In this document: positions 8,392 through 18,065 of the stretch, in pieces
Position numbering within the stretch: position 1 is the first letter of the stretch
How the letters are laid out: each line of letters starts with the position of its first letter
Assembly: GCF_002211105.1 (NCBI RefSeq)
Contig: NZ_JPUA01000001.1
Span: 1 to 64,000, forward strand
From: Halomonas campaniensis
Lineage (GTDB): Bacteria > Pseudomonadota > Gammaproteobacteria > Pseudomonadales > Halomonadaceae
Direction: 5' to 3'
DNA length: 64,000 nucleotides
The notes under the pieces: generated by a model
Told to the model about the DNA's origin: nothing
Database searches by the model: none
Seen by the model: the letters and a program-made list of their open reading frames with translations, nothing else
Made by a program: the position numbers and the translations under genes

Positions 8392-9969
8392 ATGGATTCT
8401 TCTCGCACCCCGCGCCCCGTGGCGCTGATTATTCTCGACGGCTACGGCCACAACCCCGAGAGCGACCATAATGCGGTGGCCGCTGCCCATACGCCGACGA
8501 TGGATAAACTGTGGGAAAGCCGCCCTCACGCCTTCGTTCATACCGATGGCCTTAACGTGGGGCTACCCGACGGCCAGATGGGCAACTCTGAAGTCGGCCA
8601 TATGAATATTGGTGCCGGACGTATCGTTTATCAGGATTTCACCCGTATCAGCAAGGCGATTGAAGACGGCGACCTGGATGTTAATGACAACCTCACCCAG
8701 CCAATTGACGAAGCTGTCGCCAATGGTCGGCCGGTACACTTAATTGGCCTACTCTCCCCCGGCGGCGTCCACAGCCATGAAGACCACTTTATTGCCATGG
8801 CCGAACTTGCGGCACGCCGTGGCGCCCAGCGTATTTTTATTCACGCCTTTCTTGATGGTCGCGACATGCCTCCGCAAAGTGCGCTGGCGTCGATAGAGCG
8901 CGCCAATGCTCGCCTGGCCGAGCTGGTGGGCGCTGATAATGGCTTTGTGGCATCAATTATTGGCCGTTTCTACGCCATGGATCGCGACAACCGCTGGGAG
9001 CGGGTTGAGCAAGCCTACCGCCTGCTCACCGAGGGCCAAGCGGAGTACTACGCCACCAGCGCTGAAACCGCACTGCGTGACGCCTACCAGCGCGGTGAAA
9101 GCGACGAATTCGTATCGGCTAGCAGCATACCGCTCAAAGATGGTTCCAAAGAAAATGCCATCACCCTGCAGGATGGCGATGCAGCGATTTTCCTTAACTT
9201 CCGCTCCGACCGCGCCCGGGAGCTGACCCGCGCCTTTGCCGAGCCGGATTTCAACGGCTTCGAGCGCCGGGTATGTCCCAAGCTTGCCGGTAAAGGACTG
9301 GTGATGATGACCCAGTACGCCGCTGACATTCCTGCGCCTGCCGCCTTCCCGCCATCAGATCTCAATGACACCCTGGGGGAAGTCGTCGCCAAGCGTGGCA
9401 TGAAACAGCTGCGTATTGCCGAAACAGAGAAGTACCCCCACGTGACGTTCTTCTTTTCAGGCGGCAATGAAGCCGAGTACGAAGGCGAGGAGCGAATCCT
9501 GGTGCCCTCACCGCGAGATGTGCGCACCTATGACGAAAAGCCTGAAATGAGCGCCTTTGAGATTACCGATAAGCTTGTCGACGCCATCGATGGCGGCAGC
9601 TTTGATCTGATCGTTTGCAACTACGCCAACGGTGACATGGTCGGCCACACCGGAGATTTCGACGCCGCGGTAAAAGCCATTGAGACCGTCGATACCTGCG
9701 TGGGTCGTGTCGTTGAAGCCATCGAGCGTGCAGGCGGCGCCTGCTTAATTACCGCCGACCACGGTAATGCCGAACAGATGGTTCATCCCGAAACCGGTGC
9801 ACCGCAAACCGCCCACACTACCTTTGTGGTACCGCTTATCTATGTCGGCGAACGTGCGGCCTCGCTTGAAGAGGGCAAGCTATGCGACCTGGCCCCCACG
9901 CTGTTGACCATGATGGATCAACAGCAACCCGAGGCGATGACGGGTAAACCATTGATTCATTTCAAGTAG
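8392..9969 (+). CDS. gpmI: 2,3-bisphosphoglycerate-independent phosphoglycerate mutase
   Basis: Interconverts 3- and 2-phosphoglycerate in glycolysis and gluconeogenesis using two manganese ions. The 525-residue protein has the alkaline-phosphatase-like fold. LIILDGYG carries metal-binding D16, MGNSEVGH holds the phosphorylated serine S66, and later [14 protein letters not shown] and [11 protein letters not shown] supply metal ligands. It heads a rightward run gpmI-envC-ctpA, and the envC GTG overlaps its stop. The same three-gene order is frequent in gammaproteobacteria. Confidence 0.96.
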   Translation: MDSSRTPRPVALIILDGYGHNPESDHNAVAAAHTPTMDKLWESRPHAFVHTDGLNVGLPDGQMGNSEVGHMNIGAGRIVYQDFTRISKAIEDGDLDVNDNLTQPIDEAVANGRPVHLIGLLSPGGVHSHEDHFIAMAELAARRGAQRIFIHAFLDGRDMPPQSALASIERANARLAELVGADNGFVASIIGRFYAMDRDNRWERVEQAYRLLTEGQAEYYATSAETALRDAYQRGESDEFVSASSIPLKDGSKENAITLQDGDAAIFLNFRSDRARELTRAFAEPDFNGFERRVCPKLAGKGLVMMTQYAADIPAPAAFPPSDLNDTLGEVVAKRGMKQLRIAETEKYPHVTFFFSGGNEAEYEGEERILVPSPRDVRTYDEKPEMSAFEITDKLVDAIDGGSFDLIVCNYANGDMVGHTGDFDAAVKAIETVDTCVGRVVEAIERAGGACLITADHGNAEQMVHPETGAPQTAHTTFVVPLIYVGERAASLEEGKLCDLAPTLLTMMDQQQPEAMTGKPLIHFK

Positions 9970-11111
9970 TGCCCATGCGGCCATATGTAGCAATAACGCT
10001 CCTCCTGGCGCTAAGTTATGCGCCAGCAGGTTTCTCTCAGCAAGATGAAGGGGCGGCGCGCCAGCAGTTGGATGCGATTGGCCAAGAGATCGAGTCCGCT
10101 GCCCAGCGTCTGCGTGCGACTGGCGCGGCCCGGGACAGCGCCGAACGCGAGCTTAAGGAAGTTGAAACCCAACTGGCCGAAACCCATCAGCGATTAGACG
10201 CACTACAAGCTGAGCGTCGCCAGTTGAATGATGAAACTACCCAGCTGCGCCAGCATCGCGACCGGCTGGAGAGCGAGCGCGCCGATCAGTACGCAGCGTT
10301 GGGCCAGCAGCTCTCAGCACTTTACCGCCTTGGCCCAACGCCGCAGCTCAAACTGCTGCTTAACCAGGGCGACCCTGCCGAGCTTGATCGCATGCAGGCG
10401 TATATGAACCGGCTGACCGACGCACGCAACCGCCGCTTAAATACAATCGCCCGGCTAGATACAGCGCTCGCCGATACCCAGAAGGAGCTCAGCGAGCGAC
10501 AAGCCCGCCTGGATACGTTGGCCGATGAGTTAGAAGAGCAGAGCGCGCTGCTAGCTCAGCGCACTACCGAGCGACGCGGCGTTGTTTCCAACCTGGACGA
10601 CCGCTACGGCAGTGAAGAGGAGCGGTTGGCCGACCTCAACCAGAGCCGCGAAGAAGCCGAACGCATGCTGCGCAATATCCAGGCGGAAATGGCAAGACTT
10701 GCCGAACCCACGCCCACTACGCATATTGTCAGTACTCAAGGCGACTTACCTTGGCCGGTACAGGGATCAATCAGCAGTAATTTCCATCATCGCGACGGTG
10801 TGCACTATAACGGTATAGTGATTCAGGCCAGCGCAGGCACGCCAGTCACCGCTGTACACACTGGCCGCGTGGTATTCGCCGACTGGATGCGAGGATTTGG
10901 CAACTTGCTGATTATTGATCACGGTGACCAGATCATGACGCTGCATGCCCACCTGCAGCAGTTCAGCGTCAGGCCAGGACAGCAGGTCAGTCGCGGCGAT
11001 GAAATTGGACGTGTCGGCGATAGCGGCGGCCAAACCCGTGCGGCGCTCTACTTCGAAGTTCGCCGCGGCGGCGAACCAATTAATCCTCAGCGTTGGATTG
11101 CGCGCCGTTGA
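9969..11111 (+). CDS. envC: murein hydrolase activator EnvC
   Basis: A 380-residue periplasmic protein with an N-terminal signal sequence, a long coiled coil (about residues 25-250, rich in Gln, Glu, Arg and Leu) and a C-terminal LytM/M23 domain. The LytM site is degenerate: HYNGIVIQ replaces the usual zinc-binding HxxxD. This is expected of EnvC, which activates the amidases AmiA/AmiB at the division site rather than cutting murein itself. The end, GGQTRAALYFEVRRGGEPINP, is characteristic. Start is a GTG overlapping the gpmI stop or the ATG two codons later (9975). Confidence 0.9.
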   Translation: MPMRPYVAITLLLALSYAPAGFSQQDEGAARQQLDAIGQEIESAAQRLRATGAARDSAERELKEVETQLAETHQRLDALQAERRQLNDETTQLRQHRDRLESERADQYAALGQQLSALYRLGPTPQLKLLLNQGDPAELDRMQAYMNRLTDARNRRLNTIARLDTALADTQKELSERQARLDTLADELEEQSALLAQRTTERRGVVSNLDDRYGSEEERLADLNQSREEAERMLRNIQAEMARLAEPTPTTHIVSTQGDLPWPVQGSISSNFHHRDGVHYNGIVIQASAGTPVTAVHTGRVVFADWMRGFGNLLIIDHGDQIMTLHAHLQQFSVRPGQQVSRGDEIGRVGDSGGQTRAALYFEVRRGGEPINPQRWIARR

Positions 11112-11229
11112 CGGGATAAGCTGCACTACTATGCATGATTAATGTCTCAGCGTTTATTGTTATTACAAACTTATGTTCCAACTAACGGGTGACGCACACT
11201 GACGCCACCTATCGCCCTGCGGAGTCTGC

Positions 11230-12546
11230 ATGACGCTATCTGTTACCGGGGTATCAGCCCCCGCCAAGCGCTTCTTGGCTACCCTGCTGCCGATTGCTTT
11301 ACTGTCGGCCCCGCTACCGCTGCTCGCCCAACCAGCCGGCAGCGGTGCGGCGGGTGAGCCTCCCTACGACCAGCTCCCCCTGGAAGATATTCAAACCTTC
11401 GCCGAAGTGTTTGAGCGTATTAAGCGTGCCTATGTTGAGGAGGTCGATGACAGCACGCTGCTACGTAACGCTATGCGCGGCATGCTGAGCGAGCTAGACC
11501 CCCACTCCGCCTACTTGGATGAGGGGGAGTACCAAAGCCTGCGTGAGTCGACTCAGGGCGAATTTGGCGGCATCGGTATCGAGGTAGGCACCGAGAATGG
11601 TCAGCTCATGGTGATTACGCCTATCGATGACACTCCCGCCTCCCGCGCCGGGTTGCTTTCACGCGATATTATCGTCGCCATTGACGGCACCCCCACCGAC
11701 AGCATGTCACTACAAGAAGCGGTGACCCTGATGCGCGGCGAGCCGGGTACCGATCTACGTATTAGCGTGCTGCGTTCAGGCGAAGATTCACCGCGAGAAT
11801 TTACCTTGACCCGCGAGGTTATTCGCAGCGAAAGCGTTAAACATGAGCTGCTCGAGCCCGGTTACGGCTACTTGCGCGTCAGCCAATTCCAATCGCGCAC
11901 ACCAGAGCAGGCCCGGGAGGCGCTTGAGCGCATGAGCAGCGAACAACCTCTAGAAGGGTTGGTACTCGATTTACGTAATAACCCAGGCGGTGTTTTGCAG
12001 GCCGCGGTAGGGATCGCCGACCTGTTCCTGGATGAAGGCTTGATTGTGTATACCGAGGGGCGCCTCTCGGATACTGAGATGTCGTTCTCAGCCTCACCCA
12101 ACACGCCCGCGGCCGATGTTCCACTGGTAGTGCTGATCAACGGCGGCAGTGCGTCAGCGGCGGAAATTGTCGCTGGCGCGCTCCAGGATCAGCGGCGCGG
12201 CGTGATTATGGGTACCGATAGTTTTGGTAAGGGGTCGGTGCAGCAGATTATGCCAATAGGCAATGGCGAAGGGCTCAAACTCACCACCGCGCTCTACTAC
12301 ACCCCCAACGGGCGCTCCATTCAGGCCCAAGGCATTGAGCCCGACGTAGATGTAGTGCGCGGCCGTTTGGAAGTGGCCGAGAGCCGGCGTGAAATTCGCG
12401 AGGCCGACCTTGAAGGGCACCTAAGCTCGCAGCAGGCGCCACGAGATCGTCAGGAAATGGCTGAGCGGCTACTCAATGATTACCAGCTCAGCGAGGCGCT
12501 TAATCTGCTTAAAGCGCTCAACGTCGTTGATCGACAGCGACGGTAA
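11230..12546 (+). CDS. ctpA: C-terminal processing peptidase (S41 family)
   Basis: A 438-residue periplasmic protease with an N-terminal signal or anchor segment (about residues 12-33). A PDZ domain covers about residues 105-190 (GIGIEVGTENGQLMVITPI, then AGLLSRDIIVAIDGTP), followed by the S41 catalytic core. The Ser/Lys dyad is inferred as S309 in GGSASAAEI and K334 in SFGKGSVQQ; their 25-residue spacing matches Tsp. Members trim or degrade envelope proteins, including murein hydrolases, so its place after envC suggests a cell-wall link. A gap of about 120 bp precedes it and may hold its own promoter. Confidence 0.92.
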   Translation: MTLSVTGVSAPAKRFLATLLPIALLSAPLPLLAQPAGSGAAGEPPYDQLPLEDIQTFAEVFERIKRAYVEEVDDSTLLRNAMRGMLSELDPHSAYLDEGEYQSLRESTQGEFGGIGIEVGTENGQLMVITPIDDTPASRAGLLSRDIIVAIDGTPTDSMSLQEAVTLMRGEPGTDLRISVLRSGEDSPREFTLTREVIRSESVKHELLEPGYGYLRVSQFQSRTPEQAREALERMSSEQPLEGLVLDLRNNPGGVLQAAVGIADLFLDEGLIVYTEGRLSDTEMSFSASPNTPAADVPLVVLINGGSASAAEIVAGALQDQRRGVIMGTDSFGKGSVQQIMPIGNGEGLKLTTALYYTPNGRSIQAQGIEPDVDVVRGRLEVAESRREIREADLEGHLSSQQAPRDRQEMAERLLNDYQLSEALNLLKALNVVDRQRR

Positions 12547-12558
12547 CGACAACCTGCT

Positions 12559-13806
12559 TTAGCAACAACTGAGAGGCAGGCGGCCGCGCTCTCCGGTCGC
12601 CTGCCGCATCAATACCCGCTTTAATGGCACCAACTGATTCATTCCGCTCATCCCCAGGTTGCGCGCCAGGGTAAGCGCTGGGTCATGGCTGCCAAACAGC
12701 ACTTTAAACCCCTTCATTAGCCCCAGCATGGCACTGTTATCAAAGCGCCGACGACGCTCATAGCGCCGCAAGGTGCTTAACTCTCCCCAAGGCGCGCCGC
12801 GCTGCCAGGCATGCACCACTTCTTCCGCCAGCACCGCCGCATCCATTAGCCCTAAATTAACCCCCTGGCCCGCCAGCGGATGGATACTGTGGGCAGCATC
12901 CCCGACCAATGCGAAATGCGGCTGCACATAGTGGCGGGCATGGCGCTGTACCAAAGGGAAACGATGGGCCTTATCGCAGACCGTGACCTCACCTAGGCGG
13001 TGGCCAAAGGCTTTACCCAGTGCCTCCCCAAGGGCTTCACGGGGCAATTCACTAAGCACAGCGGCATGCTCAGGCGTGGTCGACCATACGATGGAGCAGT
13101 AATGATCACTACCCTCCACGGTTAAAGGCAGAAATGCCAAAGGGCGGCCATCGATAAATGCTTGCCGCGCTATGCCGCCATGGGGTTTCGCACACTGCAC
13201 TGTCGTTACCACAGCCTCCTGCTGCATATCGTCACTGGCCACATCAATACCCGCCATTTCCCGCAGCACCGAGCGGGCGCCATCAGCAGCCACTATTAAT
13301 GGCGAATGGAGTTGACGGCCATCATCCAGTACCAGCCTGCTGCCACTGCTACGTTGCAGTGCCTGCAGGCGAACGCCAAAATAGGGGGTGACGTTGGGAT
13401 CACCAATCACGTGGTTATTCAGTGCGGCCAGCGTGACCGTATTCTCAACAATATGTCCGAGCACTGCCACTCCCGCCTCATCCGCGGAAAAAGCGATCTC
13501 ACCACTCCCTTCGGCATCCCATACGTGCATACCTTTATAAGGCGTGACCCGCGTTTTTTGCATGGCAGGCCAGGCGCCTAGATGCGTTAGCAAACGCTGG
13601 GAGACTGGCGTCAGCGCGCTTACCCGTGGGTTGGGCAGCTTTCTCACAGCACTTTCAAGGGTAAGCGGCGCTGGCTGAACCTCCACCAGTGCCACCCGCA
13701 TACCCGCTTGAGCTAGCAGAGCGCATAGCGCGGTGCCAACCATACCGCCGCCGACAATGACCGCCTCAAAACTTTCCACCGACGGTGTCGCTGATGATGA
13801 GCTCAT
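12559..13806 (-). CDS. ubiI: FAD-dependent ubiquinone hydroxylase, UbiI/VisC type
   Basis: A 415-residue flavoprotein monooxygenase of the UbiH/UbiF/VisC/Coq6 family, which hydroxylate the ring during ubiquinone synthesis. The dinucleotide-binding motif VGGGMVGTALCALLAQAG is near residues 18-35, a DGARS-containing segment is central, and GDAAHSIHPLAGQGVNLGLMD lies near residue 310. UbiI (C5 hydroxylation) is chosen by position: it follows ubiH in the E. coli order ygfB-pepP-ubiH-ubiI, which is reproduced here. Sequence alone does not separate it firmly from UbiF. Confidence 0.82.
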   Translation of the reverse strand: MSSSSATPSVESFEAVIVGGGMVGTALCALLAQAGMRVALVEVQPAPLTLESAVRKLPNPRVSALTPVSQRLLTHLGAWPAMQKTRVTPYKGMHVWDAEGSGEIAFSADEAGVAVLGHIVENTVTLAALNNHVIGDPNVTPYFGVRLQALQRSSGSRLVLDDGRQLHSPLIVAADGARSVLREMAGIDVASDDMQQEAVVTTVQCAKPHGGIARQAFIDGRPLAFLPLTVEGSDHYCSIVWSTTPEHAAVLSELPREALGEALGKAFGHRLGEVTVCDKAHRFPLVQRHARHYVQPHFALVGDAAHSIHPLAGQGVNLGLMDAAVLAEEVVHAWQRGAPWGELSTLRRYERRRRFDNSAMLGLMKGFKVLFGSHDPALTLARNLGMSGMNQLVPLKRVLMRQATGERGRLPLSCC

Positions 13807-13840
13807 ATCTATTGCGTTCCTGTTGTTGTGGCCAAGAGCG

Positions 13841-15070
13841 TTAGCGTTCCAAACCCATCGCGCGTCGAGCCAGCCCTCGCCGCAGCGGCCCCACCAGATT
13901 CAGGCCAATTAACCCCGCCGCGCGGGCATGAGGCAACAGCGGGAAGGAGAGCCCAAACAGCCGCACAAGTCCGTCGCTAAAGCGAATCACATTGGCGCGG
14001 TCTCGGGAGCGCTGCTTTTCAAAGGTTTGCAGCGTGGTCATATCACCTAGCGGCCGCTTGGCCTGTTCGCCCTGCTCCAGCGCTTCGACAAGATCCATTA
14101 CTCCGCGCAGCGCAAGGTTAAACCCCTGCCCCGCGACGGGGTGCAAGGCGTGGGCCGCGTTGCCTAATACTGCCAGCCCTGGCCGCACCGGCTCTTCAGC
14201 GGTGACCAGTGAAAGCGGGTAGGCGTGTCGGGTGCCCACCCGGGTAAAGCGACCCACTCGGTCGCCAAACGCCCGCTGAAGTTGCAGCAAGAATTCACGC
14301 TCGGGAAGTGCCATACGCGCTTGTTCGCTACCACTAGGATGCGTCCAGATTAGCTCCATGGCCTGGCCGGGGAGGGGCAACAGCGCCATTGGTCCTTGGG
14401 AAGTAAAGCGCTCATAAGCGACGCCAAGGTGGGGCTGGCTTACCCCCACGTGGGCGATCAGTGCTGTTTGCTCGTATGATTCACGGCGACTGCCTATGCC
14501 TAGCTGCTCCTTGAGCCCGGAGCGCCCTCCATCGGCCAATACCGTTAGCCCTGCGGTTATCTGGCTACCGTCTGAGAGTTGAAGATGATGCCCACCGGCC
14601 ACAGGCGTAAGCTGTTCGACTTTTGCCGGGCAGTGCCATTCCAATGGCAGTTGGGCAAGCCGTTGGTGCAGTACCCGCCCCATCCACGCATTGGGAATAA
14701 CATGCCCCAGCGCGGCGACGCCCAGCTCGTCAGCACTCAGCCGTGTCGCGCCTAAGCGGCCGCGCTCACTGATATGAATGCGCTTGATAGGCGTGGCCTC
14801 GTCGCGCATTGCCTCCCACACACCCAACTGCTGGAAGCGCTGGGCTGAACCTTCTGCAATCGCACTGGCCCGGGCATCAAAACTGGGCTGCCAGGTAGTT
14901 TCCTGCGGCTGAACAGCCACAGGCGCCGATTCAATGATTGCCACACGCCAGCCATAGCGCTCAATCAGCGGTGCCAGCGCGCAGCCTAAGCTGGCGCCTA
15001 CCAGTCCACCGCCCACTATCACAATGTCATGGGTCAGCGCTCCTTTAACCGCATGATTAGACTGCTGCAT
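13841..15070 (-). CDS. ubiH: 2-octaprenyl-6-methoxyphenol hydroxylase
   Basis: A 409-residue FAD monooxygenase of ubiquinone synthesis and a paralogue of the next gene. It has the N-terminal VGGGLVGASLGCALAPLIE binding fold, the central LADGGRSGLKEQLGI segment and GNAAHALHPVAGQGFNLALRG. The ATG at 15070 has GGGAG about 6 nt upstream and starts the product near the family N-terminus; the ORF extends ten codons further without support. It lies between pepP and ubiI in the canonical order. In some gammaproteobacteria these enzymes act in a soluble Ubi complex. Confidence 0.9.
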   Translation of the reverse strand: MQQSNHAVKGALTHDIVIVGGGLVGASLGCALAPLIERYGWRVAIIESAPVAVQPQETTWQPSFDARASAIAEGSAQRFQQLGVWEAMRDEATPIKRIHISERGRLGATRLSADELGVAALGHVIPNAWMGRVLHQRLAQLPLEWHCPAKVEQLTPVAGGHHLQLSDGSQITAGLTVLADGGRSGLKEQLGIGSRRESYEQTALIAHVGVSQPHLGVAYERFTSQGPMALLPLPGQAMELIWTHPSGSEQARMALPEREFLLQLQRAFGDRVGRFTRVGTRHAYPLSLVTAEEPVRPGLAVLGNAAHALHPVAGQGFNLALRGVMDLVEALEQGEQAKRPLGDMTTLQTFEKQRSRDRANVIRFSDGLVRLFGLSFPLLPHARAAGLIGLNLVGPLRRGLARRAMGLER

Positions 15071-15164
15071 TGGCTTCTCCCGACCGCAACACCGCCTCAT
15101 AAAGAGGCAATAATAATTTCGTAACGTAATTTACATAAAGGCCACTGCAGACATTGAAGACTGG

Positions 15165-16520
15165 TTACTTTTTAGCCATCAGTGCCTCGATTTCGTCGAC
15201 CTGCTTAGGCACATCTGCGGTCAGTACTTCATGACCCTCATTGGTGACGACCACATTGTCTTCAATACGAATACCAATACCCTGATAGGCGTCAGGAATA
15301 TCGTCATCGCTAGGAATATACAGGCCGGGCTCTACGGTGAGCACCATGCCTGAGGCCAACGGCCGAGGTGTTTGCTCATCCAGCCGATAGGTACCGACAT
15401 CGTGCACGTCCAGCCCCAACCAGTGTGACGTCGAGTGCAGGTAGAAGCGCCGATAGCTCTCGTCATCGATGCGCGCCTGAACCTCGCCTTCCAGCAGGCC
15501 AAGCTCAATCAGCCCGGCGGTTAAGTCGTATACCACGCCCTGGTGGATATCAGCCAGGGTGCCCCCCGGCTGGACGGCGTTAACAGCACGCTGCTGGGCA
15601 TGGAGCACTACTTGGTAGAGCGCTCGCTGGGCATCACTGAACCGCCCGGAGACCGGGAATGTGCGAGTGATATCACCGGCATACAATTCAAACTCGGCTC
15701 CCGCATCGATTAGCACCAAGTCGTTGTCACTTAGCGGTGCGCTATTTTCAATATAGTGCAGTACGCAGGCGTTGGCACCGCTGCCCACAATCGTACTGTA
15801 GGCGGGGCCGCTGGCGCCTTGCCAGACAAACTCATGCTCTAACTCGGCCTGGAGCTGAAATTCGCACAGCCCTGGACGCGCCACTTGCATGGCACGCCGG
15901 TGAGCATGAGCAGAGATCAGCGCCGCATGTCTGAGCAGGGCAATTTCAGCGTCGCTTTTGATTAGCCGCATGGCGTGAATCAACGGGCTAATATCCAGCC
16001 AACCTTTTAGCGGCGGCCTGCCGCGTCTAAGCCCGGCCTGGGCATCACTTAAAGCGTCTTCAGCAACGCTCACCGCCTCGGTGTTATCCAGCGGCAAGTA
16101 GAGTAGTTCGCGCCCCGCTAACAGCGTGAGTAGCTGCTTGTCGCGGTCGGTGTTTTCAAACGCCTGTTCAATGCCGTATTCAGCGACAACGCCTTCGGCA
16201 CCCAAACGGCGCCCTGTCCACGCTTCCATGGTGGGGTCACGATCCTGACAGAACACCACGCTTTCACCCTCAGCGCGCCCTGGGAGCAGCACCAGCAGCG
16301 CATCCGGTTCTCGAATGCCGGTCAGGTAGTAAAAATCGCTGTTCTGGCGGAAGGCAAATTCACTATCCCGGGAGCGGGTCATCAGTTCAGCGCCAGGAAG
16401 CACCACCGCAGCGTTATCTGGCAGTTGGGCCATTAGCGCTTCGCGGCGCTGGCGATATTCGTCCACACTGATGGCAGGTGGGCGAGATAGCAACGTAGGC
16501 GACTCAGGGTCAGGCAGCAT
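15165..16520 (-). CDS. pepP: Xaa-Pro aminopeptidase
   Basis: A 451-residue metallopeptidase (M24B) that removes N-terminal residues preceding proline. The N-terminal domain includes FAFRQNSDFYYLTGIREPDA. The pita-bread core shows the metal ligands in VLIDAGAEF and YAGDITRTFPV (two Asp), HSTSHWLGLDVHDVG (His), LTVEPGLYI (Glu) and GIRIEDNVVV (Glu). The ATG at 16520 is preferred because AGGAGG lies about 8 nt upstream; the longer reading uses a TTG. The gene sits between ygfB and ubiH as in E. coli. Confidence 0.95.
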   Translation of the reverse strand: MLPDPESPTLLSRPPAISVDEYRQRREALMAQLPDNAAVVLPGAELMTRSRDSEFAFRQNSDFYYLTGIREPDALLVLLPGRAEGESVVFCQDRDPTMEAWTGRRLGAEGVVAEYGIEQAFENTDRDKQLLTLLAGRELLYLPLDNTEAVSVAEDALSDAQAGLRRGRPPLKGWLDISPLIHAMRLIKSDAEIALLRHAALISAHAHRRAMQVARPGLCEFQLQAELEHEFVWQGASGPAYSTIVGSGANACVLHYIENSAPLSDNDLVLIDAGAEFELYAGDITRTFPVSGRFSDAQRALYQVVLHAQQRAVNAVQPGGTLADIHQGVVYDLTAGLIELGLLEGEVQARIDDESYRRFYLHSTSHWLGLDVHDVGTYRLDEQTPRPLASGMVLTVEPGLYIPSDDDIPDAYQGIGIRIEDNVVVTNEGHEVLTADVPKQVDEIEALMAKK

Positions 16521-16593
16521 AGCGGTTCCTCCTAGCAAGGCGGCTTAAAGAGTCAAGCGCCGTGGATAGCTAAGTGTTTTAAGCAAAGGCGAA

Positions 16594-17172
16594 TTAATGA
16601 ACAGGCGCGTCGGTTTGCTCGACTTGTGGCATCCCTGGGTGCTGCTCGGTATACAGCAGCATAGCGGCCATGCGGGCATGCTCGGTCAGCGCAAACAGAT
16701 CGTTCTCGTTTTCAGGACTGTCGTCGATATCAGTATCTATCCGGCCCAGCGCGTCCAAGTCTTCAATCGCTTCACGGAGCGCTTGTGACCAGCGCTCGCG
16801 CAGCTCGTTGTCGGCCACTTCATCGATCACCTCAATAAAGCCCAGCGTCCACTCTTTCAGACCCTGCGCCTGCTCGCCCAAGGAGAAAAGCTCATCGGGC
16901 AACAGCGGCGAATAGTCCAGATCGCTGGCGCTGAGCGCCTCCACGGTTTGCCGCCGCCAGCCTAATAGCCGCTCGGCACTTGCCTGATCGCGGGGCTGCT
17001 CGACGCCAAGGCTTTGACAGACTTCGTCCAACCAAGCATCTGCACTAACATCGCGAAGCGCCAGCAGTGCGCATAGACGGCCATCCAGAAAAGCCGGTGA
17101 CTGCATGCTGCCATGGAGAAGAAAAATATCCGCCACGTCAGAGAAGTCCTGACGCTCATCAATCAATGACAT
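16594..17172 (-). CDS. ygfB: UPF0149 family protein (YgfB/YecA type)
   Basis: A 192-residue acidic, all-helical UPF0149 protein. The YgfB family has no firmly settled enzymatic role. Visible family features are FLLHGSMQSPAFLDGRLCALLA near the N-terminus, LGWRRQTVEAL, and the C-terminal EHARMAAMLLYTEQHPG. The ATG at 17172 gives the family-like start MSLIDERQDFSDVADIF; the longer reading to 17283 would run into the divergent promoter region. It opens the ygfB-pepP-ubiH-ubiI operon and is divergent from zapA. Confidence 0.87.
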   Translation of the reverse strand: MSLIDERQDFSDVADIFLLHGSMQSPAFLDGRLCALLALRDVSADAWLDEVCQSLGVEQPRDQASAERLLGWRRQTVEALSASDLDYSPLLPDELFSLGEQAQGLKEWTLGFIEVIDEVADNELRERWSQALREAIEDLDALGRIDTDIDDSPENENDLFALTEHARMAAMLLYTEQHPGMPQVEQTDAPVH

Positions 17173-17460
17173 AGTCGTTAATAACCTCATATTCACTGGG
17201 TGTGTGGCACATCTGGGGTTCGGCACGAGGACAGGTTTCCGCGAGGGCGCTGTGAGCCCATCCCTGGGCGCTACTTTCGACATCCATGGTCGAAAGACCC
17301 TCGCTCCAATCTGCCCTCATGCTCCTTGGATAATATGTGTAACAGAGATCTCTGCGCGTTGACCGCGCACAAGCGCCTCTCTTATAGTGAGTGAGACCTA
17401 TCTTCCTATGCTGTGATGTTAACGCATTGGGCCCCTTGCTGGCCCGTGCTGGAGTCTTTG

Positions 17461-17760
17461 ATGAGCAACGCCAAGCGGCCAACCAAAGAAATAACCCTAT
17501 TAGGGCGCGGCTATATCATTGCCTGCGACACGGGCGAAGAAGCCAAACTTGACCGTGCCGCGCGCTACTTAGACCGTGCCATGCAGGGTATCAATGCCCA
17601 AAGCAGCGTGCTGGGAAGTGAGCGTGTAGCGATCATGGCGGCCCTCAATATCACCCACGAACTGCTTGAAGCCATGGATGAACACCGTGCCGGCGAAGAG
17701 AACCTGAACCGGTTAAATGAGCGACTTGAGCGGGCACTGGCCAAAACACGCCTCTCCTAG
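17461..17760 (+). CDS. zapA: cell division protein ZapA
   Basis: A 99-residue FtsZ-ring stabiliser. The N-terminal half has the ZapA globular pattern (KEITLLGRGYIIACDTGEE, then LDRAARYLDRAM and RVAIMAALNITHELL), and the C-terminal half is a helix suited to coiled-coil dimerisation (EENLNRLNERLERALAKT). The ATG at 17461 follows a GGAG. The upstream 16 codons of the longer reading do not resemble the family. The zapA-ssrS-fau arrangement is conserved in gammaproteobacteria, and here all three read rightward. Confidence 0.93.
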   Translation: MSNAKRPTKEITLLGRGYIIACDTGEEAKLDRAARYLDRAMQGINAQSSVLGSERVAIMAALNITHELLEAMDEHRAGEENLNRLNERLERALAKTRLS

Positions 17761-17819
17761 GTCGTGTTTTAAAGCGCTGTCTACGACCTAAAAGCCCTGC
17801 GAACGTTTAACCCAGCCCT

Positions 17820-17847
17820 TTGGCATTGGCCGTCGCTCTGTTAGGAT
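17820..17847 (+). promoter_or_regulatory. sigma-70-like promoter of 6S RNA
   Basis: TTGGCA at 17820-17825 and TAGGAT at 17842-17847 are separated by 16 bp, and the -10 box lies 6-8 bp before the predicted 5' end of 6S RNA. Spacing and position fit a housekeeping promoter for ssrS. Confidence 0.55.
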
Positions 17848-17852
17848 GGCGG

Positions 17853-18034
17853 GGTTCTCTGGGGTGTACGCCAGTCGTTATAGTCCCTCGAGCCTATGCG
17901 TAATACCCAGGGGGCCAAATGCTAGCCAGGCCAGTGTGCATGTCCGTGCGTCGGAAAGCCTGACGGTCTGGCTGCGGCCACCCACCTGAACCAGTAGGTT
18001 CAGGGCCAGAATGACAGCGGCACTCTGGAGAACA
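17853..18034 (+). ncRNA. ssrS: 6S RNA
   Basis: A roughly 182-nt RNA that mimics an open promoter and sequesters sigma-70 RNA polymerase in stationary phase. The ends are complementary (TTCTCTGG at 17855 and CTCTGGAGAA ending at 18032), giving the closing stem. The conserved internal GTCCCTCGAGCC block and the ACCTGAACC/GGTTCAGGG hairpin near 17984-18005 match E. coli 6S RNA in order and spacing. It sits between zapA and fau, its conserved site. Exact ends are inferred. Confidence 0.92.
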
Positions 18035-18065
18035 CCCAACCTAGTAGGGTAGAGAGACCAACTGC

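Noticed and set aside
14418..14442. CCCCCACGTGGG in ubiH as a parS-like site
   Set aside because: It shares only the CACGTG core with parS and lies in ordinary GC-rich coding sequence.
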